Positions 30,222-34,134 of a stretch of 34,134 nt of DNA are shown piece after piece. Location of the stretch: the NCBI GenBank assembly GCA_947165595.1, contig CAMVAV010000019.1:1-34134 (forward strand), given 5' to 3'. Positions within the stretch are counted from its first letter, which is position 1. The number at the start of each line of letters is the position of its first letter. A model generated the notes under the pieces. It made no database searches and was not told the DNA's origin. It was given only the letters and a program-made list of their open reading frames with translations. The DNA is from an uncultured Clostridia bacterium. Lineage in GTDB: Bacteria; Bacillota; Clostridia; Oscillospirales; Oscillospiraceae. A program made the position numbers and the translations under genes.

Positions 30222-31615
30222 TCCTGCCGCGCTCCTTCCGTGCCGGACTCCGTTCCGTTCTCCGAACCGCTCTCCTGACCGTTCTCCGGACCTGGCTCGT
30301 TCTCGCCGCCTTCCGCCGTCCCGGTTTCGGCGCCCTCGTGCTCCGTCGTGCTTCCCGGCTCCGTCGTGCTTCCCGGCTCCGTCACGCTGATGCGCACGGT
30401 CAGCTGAAGCTCCTGCACGGTGCCGACGTCCGGATCGCCCGTGATGCTGACGCGCGCCGGGACCGTGTAGGTGCCGCTCGCGTCCGCGACGCCGGTGAGG
30501 TCCGCCACCACAGACACATCCTGCGCGCTGATGGCGTCCAGCGTTTCCCAGACGCCGCGCAGGATCACGTTCAGCGACGAGGTCACGACCTCCACGCTGC
30601 GGTCCTCCGCCGTAAAGCCGCTGTAACCGAAGTTTGTCACGGTCACTTCCTTCGTGCTCAGGTTGCGGTTTGCGATCGTCAGCTTCGCGGTCGTCACGCC
30701 GCTGAGGTTGGTCAGCGTTTCGGGAATGGGAATGTCATACACAAAGGTCTGCTCGCCGGCGATTTCGGAGAGCACGACCTCGCCGAGCACGATCTCGCCG
30801 AGCTTTGCGATCTCGTTCGCGTCGCCGGAGAGCGTTACGGAGGTGGTGTCGAGCTTGTAATCAAAGCTGTCGATCCGCACGCCGGGCGCCTCGACAAAGC
30901 GGACGGTAAGCGGTACGTCGGTGGCGGAGATCACGGGCATCGTCACCTGGACCGAATCGCTTGCGGCGTGGATGCCGGGGTTTTCAATCTTCTGCCCGTT
31001 GTAGTCGTACAGCTCGTATTCCACCAACTCCACGATCGTGGAGCGCGCATTTTCGATGTTCAGCGTCACCTGCGCGTAGTTGACCTGCATCACGTCCTTC
31101 TGCTGGCCCCAGATCTCCAGAGTCTGCGGCAAAAGCTGAACGCTGCCGGCGACATAGCCGTCCGCCACATTGCCGACCAGGTGGCAGCGGATCTCCACGT
31201 CGTTCCTTCGGAAAAGCTCTCCGATCTTCACGGAAACGGTGCGAACGGAGGGCGATTTGACAGAGATCTGGCGCGTGTTGGTGTTCGGCGGATAGACGAT
31301 GCTGTAAGAAATCGTCTGCGTGCCCGTCGAACTGACGGAGCTCAGGTCCGCCACAAGACGCACATGGTTGGTATCGAAGCCGAGGACCATGCTGCGCGGC
31401 ATATTGAGCACGAGGTCCTCGGTGATCTCCTCCTCGCCGGTGATGAGCATCAGGCCCTTGTTGGCAAGCGCCGAGCCGGCGTTGTAGAACTCCACGGGAA
31501 TTCCCGTGATCGTGAGGTCGACGTCCGAATCGTTGTTCAGATAGAACCAGATCGCGATAGCCATAACAATGGAGATTACAATGTAGAGCGCCTTTCTCCC
31601 GTTACTCATTTGCAT
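30218..31615 (-). CDS. cdaR: CdaR-type YbbR-domain regulator of diadenylate cyclase
   Basis: The product has 465 residues from ATG 31615 (GGAGG 9 nt upstream; an ATG 6 nt later is possible). A short N-terminus is followed by one membrane helix (about 10-27), then four YbbR repeats on the outside (about 35-400). The tail is low-complexity (Glu/Gly/Thr/Ser) with an exact 18-bp tandem repeat at 30343-30378 encoding EPGSTT units. CdaR binds CdaA and adjusts c-di-AMP synthesis. It overlaps cdaA by 14 nt. The usual third partner glmM is not next to it; an RseC-like gene takes that place. Confidence 0.93.
   Translation of the reverse strand: MQMSNGRKALYIVISIVMAIAIWFYLNNDSDVDLTITGIPVEFYNAGSALANKGLMLITGEEEITEDLVLNMPRSMVLGFDTNHVRLVADLSSVSSTGTQTISYSIVYPPNTNTRQISVKSPSVRTVSVKIGELFRRNDVEIRCHLVGNVADGYVAGSVQLLPQTLEIWGQQKDVMQVNYAQVTLNIENARSTIVELVEYELYDYNGQKIENPGIHAASDSVQVTMPVISATDVPLTVRFVEAPGVRIDSFDYKLDTTSVTLSGDANEIAKLGEIVLGEVVLSEIAGEQTFVYDIPIPETLTNLSGVTTAKLTIANRNLSTKEVTVTNFGYSGFTAEDRSVEVVTSSLNVILRGVWETLDAISAQDVSVVADLTGVADASGTYTVPARVSITGDPDVGTVQELQLTVRISVTEPGSTTEPGSTTEHEGAETGTAEGGENEPGPENGQESGSENGTESGTEGARQE
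30343..30378 (-). repeat. 18-bp tandem repeat in the cdaR tail
   Basis: CCGTCGTGCTTCCCGGCT occurs twice head to tail, with partial copies on both sides. It encodes the EPGSTT repeats of the CdaR tail and may vary in number between strains. Confidence 0.85.
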
Positions 31616-32489
31616 CGTCGTCCGCCTCCTTTCCCGTCTTCTTCTGCCACGGCAGCCTGAGACGGAACTTATCCGCGGAATCGCCTTCATCGGAGGCCGA
31701 GGGAAGCAGCTCGTTTTTGAGGAGCTTTTCGAGCGTCTGCGCCGTCAGGTGCCGCTTGAGCATCCCGCGGATCGCGACCGAGATCGCTCCGGTCTCCTCG
31801 GACACGATGACGACCACCGCATCCGAATTCTCGCTCATGCCGAGTCCCGCGCGGTGACGCGTGCCGAGGTCGCTGCTGATGTTCGTGTTGTGCGAGAGCG
31901 GAAGGATACAGCCGGCGGAGAGCATGCGCCCGTCCCGAACGATGACCGCGCCGTCGTGCAGGGCGGCCTTGACGAAGAAAATGTTCTTGATGAGCTGGCT
32001 TGAGACCCGCGCGTCGACAACGGTGCCCGTGCGCGCAATGTCGTCCAGCTTGATATTGCGCTCAAAGACCATCAGCGCGCCCGTGCGGGAGGCGGACATC
32101 TCGGTGCAGGCGACGACCGTTTGCTCGATGGTCGCTTCCAGCACGCTTGCCTGCTGGACGCGCGCAAAGGGATTGAACGAGCTGAGCCTGCTGGAGCCGA
32201 CCTGCTCCAGCAGACGGCGCAGCTCCGGCTGGAACAGAACGATCAGCGCGATCACGCCCGTCGTCACGATGTTGCGCAAGATGGAATTGATGCTGTTGAG
32301 GTGCAGCACGTCAGAGATCGCCAGCGCCAGAAGGAAAACCAGAACGCCCTTGCCCAGATTTGCCGCGCGGGAACGTCCGACCAGCTTTAACGCACGGTAA
32401 AGCAGATACGCCATCAGGGCCATGTCAAGCCAGTCAGACAGCTTGATCGTCCCGATAAAGCGTACCATGCCCTCGAATATCGCTTCCAT
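31602..32489 (-). CDS. cdaA: diadenylate cyclase CdaA
   Basis: The 295-residue product makes c-di-AMP from two ATP. Three membrane helices lie at about 20-38, 48-62 and 72-88. The DAC domain (about 105-265) shows both active-site motifs: ALHDGAVIV (DGA) and LGTRHRAGLGMSE (RHR). The C-terminal tail is charged. ATG 32489 has GGGGAGATAAGGG just upstream. It is the first gene of a long colinear run with its own promoter. Confidence 0.97.
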   Translation of the reverse strand: MEAIFEGMVRFIGTIKLSDWLDMALMAYLLYRALKLVGRSRAANLGKGVLVFLLALAISDVLHLNSINSILRNIVTTGVIALIVLFQPELRRLLEQVGSSRLSSFNPFARVQQASVLEATIEQTVVACTEMSASRTGALMVFERNIKLDDIARTGTVVDARVSSQLIKNIFFVKAALHDGAVIVRDGRMLSAGCILPLSHNTNISSDLGTRHRAGLGMSENSDAVVVIVSEETGAISVAIRGMLKRHLTAQTLEKLLKNELLPSASDEGDSADKFRLRLPWQKKTGKEADDDANE

Positions 32490-32538
32490 CCCTTATCTCC
32501 CCGTAAGCTTGATGTGCAAGAGTCCACAGATAAATCAT

Positions 32539-32567
32539 ATTCTAATATAAGCGCAGCAAAAATGCAA
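32539..32567 (-). promoter_or_regulatory. promoter of cdaA and the long downstream gene run
   Basis: On the minus strand TTGCAT (32562-32567), a 17-nt spacer and TAGAAT (32539-32544) lie about 50 nt upstream of cdaA. The 88-nt gap up to the csd stop shows no clear terminator. Confidence 0.6.
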
Positions 32568-32655
32568 CGGGAAGACCTGCGAATTTTCTGTGAATTCTCC
32601 GTCGGAAATTGTATCGTTTCACCATGCCACAGGAAGATTTGCGCTGTTTTCAAGG

Positions 32656-33783
32656 TCAGTTTTTAATGATTTCACGAAGCGCGCGGAGAAAACCGTCGAT
32701 CTCAGCCTCCTGAGAAAAGGCGGAAACGCTCAGCCGTACCGTACCGCTCTCCAGCGTACCGGCGCTGCGGTGCGCAAGCGGCGCACAGTGGTATCCGGCG
32801 CGTACCGCGACGCCGCGGCGGGCAAGAGCCTCCGCGATCGCCTCGCTCTCGCGTCCCTCGACCGTGAAGGAAAGCACGCCGAGCTGCGCTTCCTCATCCT
32901 CCGCGCAATAGCCCGTGACGCCGCGCAGCCGCCGCAGTCCCTCCGCCGCGCGGCGGATGAGGCTTTGCTCGTGACGCGCGATGCGCTGCGGGGTCATTTT
33001 TCGCACGAAACGAAGCCCCGCCTCGAGTCCCGCGATCCCGGGCATATTGTGCGTGCCTGCCTCAAGCCGATCGGGCAGAAAATCCGGCATCTCCTGCTGC
33101 AGCGACGCGCTTCCCGTCCCGCCCTCGAGCAGCGGCTCCGTCCATTCAGCCGTTCCGCAAAGCAGAAGCCCCGTCCCCTGCGGACCGTAAAGCCCCTTGT
33201 GTCCCGGCATCGCGGCAAAGGCCGCGCCGAGCGAGCCCATGTCGAGCGGCACGACGCCGGCCGACTGCGAGGCGTCGACGATCAGCGGCACGCCCGCTTC
33301 GCGGCAGAGCGGCGCAATCTCTTCTACGGGCAAAAGATACCCAAATACGTTTGACGCCGCGGTGCAGATCACAGCGTTCGCACCTGCGGAAAGCGCCCTC
33401 CGAAATGCCCGGACGCACGCGTCCCGGTCAAAGAGCGGCGAGCGGGCGACGATCGTTTTTGCTTCCAGCGCATGGAGCGGGCGCGTTACCGCGTTGTGCT
33501 CCCATCCGGAGATGATCGCCCGTCCGCCGCGCGGAACGAGGCTCTTGATCGCGATATTCAAGCCGTGCGTGGCACTTGTGGTGAAAACGACGCGCTCCGC
33601 TTCGGCAATGCCGAATGTCTCGGCGGCAAGCGAACGGCAGCGAAAGAGCGCCTCCTCCGCCGCACGGGCGCTCGGATAACCGCCGCGCCCCGGCGAGCTC
33701 ATCGTCTGCATGGCGCGCAGTACGGCGGCGCGGACCGACGAGGGCTTTTGGAACGTCGTCGCGGCGCTGTCGAGGTAGATCAC
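32656..33783 (-). CDS. cysteine-desulfurase-like class V aminotransferase
   Basis: The 375-residue PLP enzyme begins MIYLDSAATTFQKP. Visible features are TTSATHGLNIAI, the His of WEHNAV stacking on PLP, VDASQSAGV with the cofactor Asp, and the Schiff-base Lys in MPGHKGLYGPQG. The C-terminal Cys lies in AGYHCAPLAH, the likely sulfur or selenium acceptor. It fits the SufS/CsdA-like group sometimes linked to selenium metabolism. GTG 33783 overlaps the stop of the DUF3343 gene (GTGA), so the small protein may accept sulfur or selenium from this enzyme. No SufBCD or IscU genes are nearby. Confidence 0.9.
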   Translation of the reverse strand: MIYLDSAATTFQKPSSVRAAVLRAMQTMSSPGRGGYPSARAAEEALFRCRSLAAETFGIAEAERVVFTTSATHGLNIAIKSLVPRGGRAIISGWEHNAVTRPLHALEAKTIVARSPLFDRDACVRAFRRALSAGANAVICTAASNVFGYLLPVEEIAPLCREAGVPLIVDASQSAGVVPLDMGSLGAAFAAMPGHKGLYGPQGTGLLLCGTAEWTEPLLEGGTGSASLQQEMPDFLPDRLEAGTHNMPGIAGLEAGLRFVRKMTPQRIARHEQSLIRRAAEGLRRLRGVTGYCAEDEEAQLGVLSFTVEGRESEAIAEALARRGVAVRAGYHCAPLAHRSAGTLESGTVRLSVSAFSQEAEIDGFLRALREIIKN

Positions 33784-34028
33784 AACGCCACCTCCCTGCG
33801 CTGTCCGCCCGAAACGCGAAACACCCTGACCGGACGCAGCCCTTCCCCCCGCAGCGCGGCAGTTGCCCGGGCATATTGCCGCTCCGGGACCTGCAGGGAA
33901 TAACCGCAGCCGTGCTGGGACACTCCCCCGACGCGGCGGATACTGACATAGACGCCTGCGCGCTCCATCGCCCGCGCCATCTGCTGCGCGTGCGTGATCG
34001 AGCGTGCCATGAACAAGTAATGATCCAT
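33780..34028 (-). CDS. DUF3343 (putative Se/S carrier-like) protein
   Basis: The 82-residue protein begins MDHYLFMARSITHAQQMARA and has one Cys in the SQHGCGYSLQV segment, the typical position for this family. DUF3343 proteins lie next to class V aminotransferases or selenium genes and are proposed sulfur or selenium carriers; this is not proven. ATG 34028 follows AAGGGGGAA. It is the first gene of a two-gene unit and has a palindrome in its leader. Confidence 0.88.
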   Translation of the reverse strand: MDHYLFMARSITHAQQMARAMERAGVYVSIRRVGGVSQHGCGYSLQVPERQYARATAALRGEGLRPVRVFRVSGGQRREVAL

Positions 34029-34042
34029 AATGCTTCCCCCTT

Positions 34043-34059
34043 ATCGCATCCTATGCGAT
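34043..34059. promoter_or_regulatory. palindrome in the DUF3343 leader
   Basis: ATCGCAT-CCT-ATGCGAT has perfect 7-bp arms and lies 14 nt upstream of the ATG, touching the ribosome binding site. It may be an operator or an RNA hairpin that affects translation. Confidence 0.5.
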
Positions 34060-34080
34060 GGGTCGGCAGAATGATAAAAA

Positions 34081-34117
34081 GGGCGTGTCGCAGAATGAAA
34101 AGTTCTGCGGCACGTCC
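34081..34117. terminator. bidirectional terminator at the right edge
   Basis: GGGCGTGTCGCAGAA (34081-34095) pairs with TTCTGCGGCACGTCC (34103-34117) with one G-T pair. T-rich tracts follow on both strands (TTTTCT to the right, TTTTTATC on the minus strand). It ends a gene lying beyond the window. Confidence 0.8.
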
Positions 34118-34134
34118 TTTTCTACACAAGCGCC

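Noticed and set aside
1-34134. CRISPR arrays, tRNA or rRNA genes, insertion sequences
   Set aside because: I saw no regularly spaced repeats, no cloverleaf-like segments in the gaps and no transposase; the only recombinase is the tyrosine type at 11274.

Overview
The window looks like the chromosome of an anaerobic, endospore-forming member of the Clostridia with a fairly high GC content, of the Oscillospiraceae type. This rests on spoVM, sipL and spoIVA, a superoxide reductase, remA, c-di-AMP synthesis by cdaA, Gram-positive ribosome binding sites and the gene order yicC-remA-gmk-rpoZ-priA-def-fmt-rsmB-rlmN-stp-prkC-rsgA. The genus cannot be fixed from sequence reading alone.

Left part (1-9.4 kb). 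A plus-strand envelope-glycan unit runs off the left edge: a WecA/TagO-type phosphosugar transferase, a WecB-type UDP-GlcNAc 2-epimerase and a membrane-anchored protein of unknown function, closed by a terminator. Facing it are three overlapping or closely spaced small minus-strand genes of unknown function, one very proline-rich, behind a promoter that fits a late mother-cell (SigK-type) consensus. Then come serC-serA (serine synthesis, with a palindrome across the promoter), a stand-alone E2-acyltransferase-like protein without the canonical catalytic histidine, a FAD oxidoreductase fused to a Rieske domain, and a secreted CAP/SCP-domain protein.

Middle part (9.4-12.3 kb). This is an AT-richer, gene-poor accessory island. 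It has a small phage-type ssDNA-binding-like protein, a poorly defined follow-on ORF, a 40-codon cationic/hydrophobic membrane peptide with an opposing promoter and terminator that would give an antisense RNA (a candidate type I toxin-antitoxin), a back-to-back pair of identical -35 boxes, several hairpins, and a tyrosine recombinase. The 12-mer ATTGAACAAAAT occurs four times here. The two outermost copies extend to a 13-bp direct repeat that brackets the whole island.

Right part (12.3-34.1 kb), all minus strand. Desulfoferrodoxin is followed by a spore-coat morphogenesis block. In transcription order this is a 50-residue two-helix membrane peptide, spoVM (29 residues), a SigE-type promoter, sipL and spoIVA. 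Upstream of it lies a 17-gene, 16-kb colinear run from cdaA to rsgA with gaps of 29 nt or less and no visible terminator. It joins c-di-AMP synthesis (cdaA-cdaR), an RseC-like protein, a DUF5685 protein and a J-domain protein to yicC, remA, gmk, rpoZ, priA, def, fmt, rsmB, rlmN, the PP2C phosphatase, the PASTA kinase and rsgA. Compared with the known Bacillus subtilis order, coaBC, rpe and thiN are absent. The window ends with a DUF3343 (Se/S-carrier-like) gene coupled to a cysteine-desulfurase-like aminotransferase, and a bidirectional terminator.
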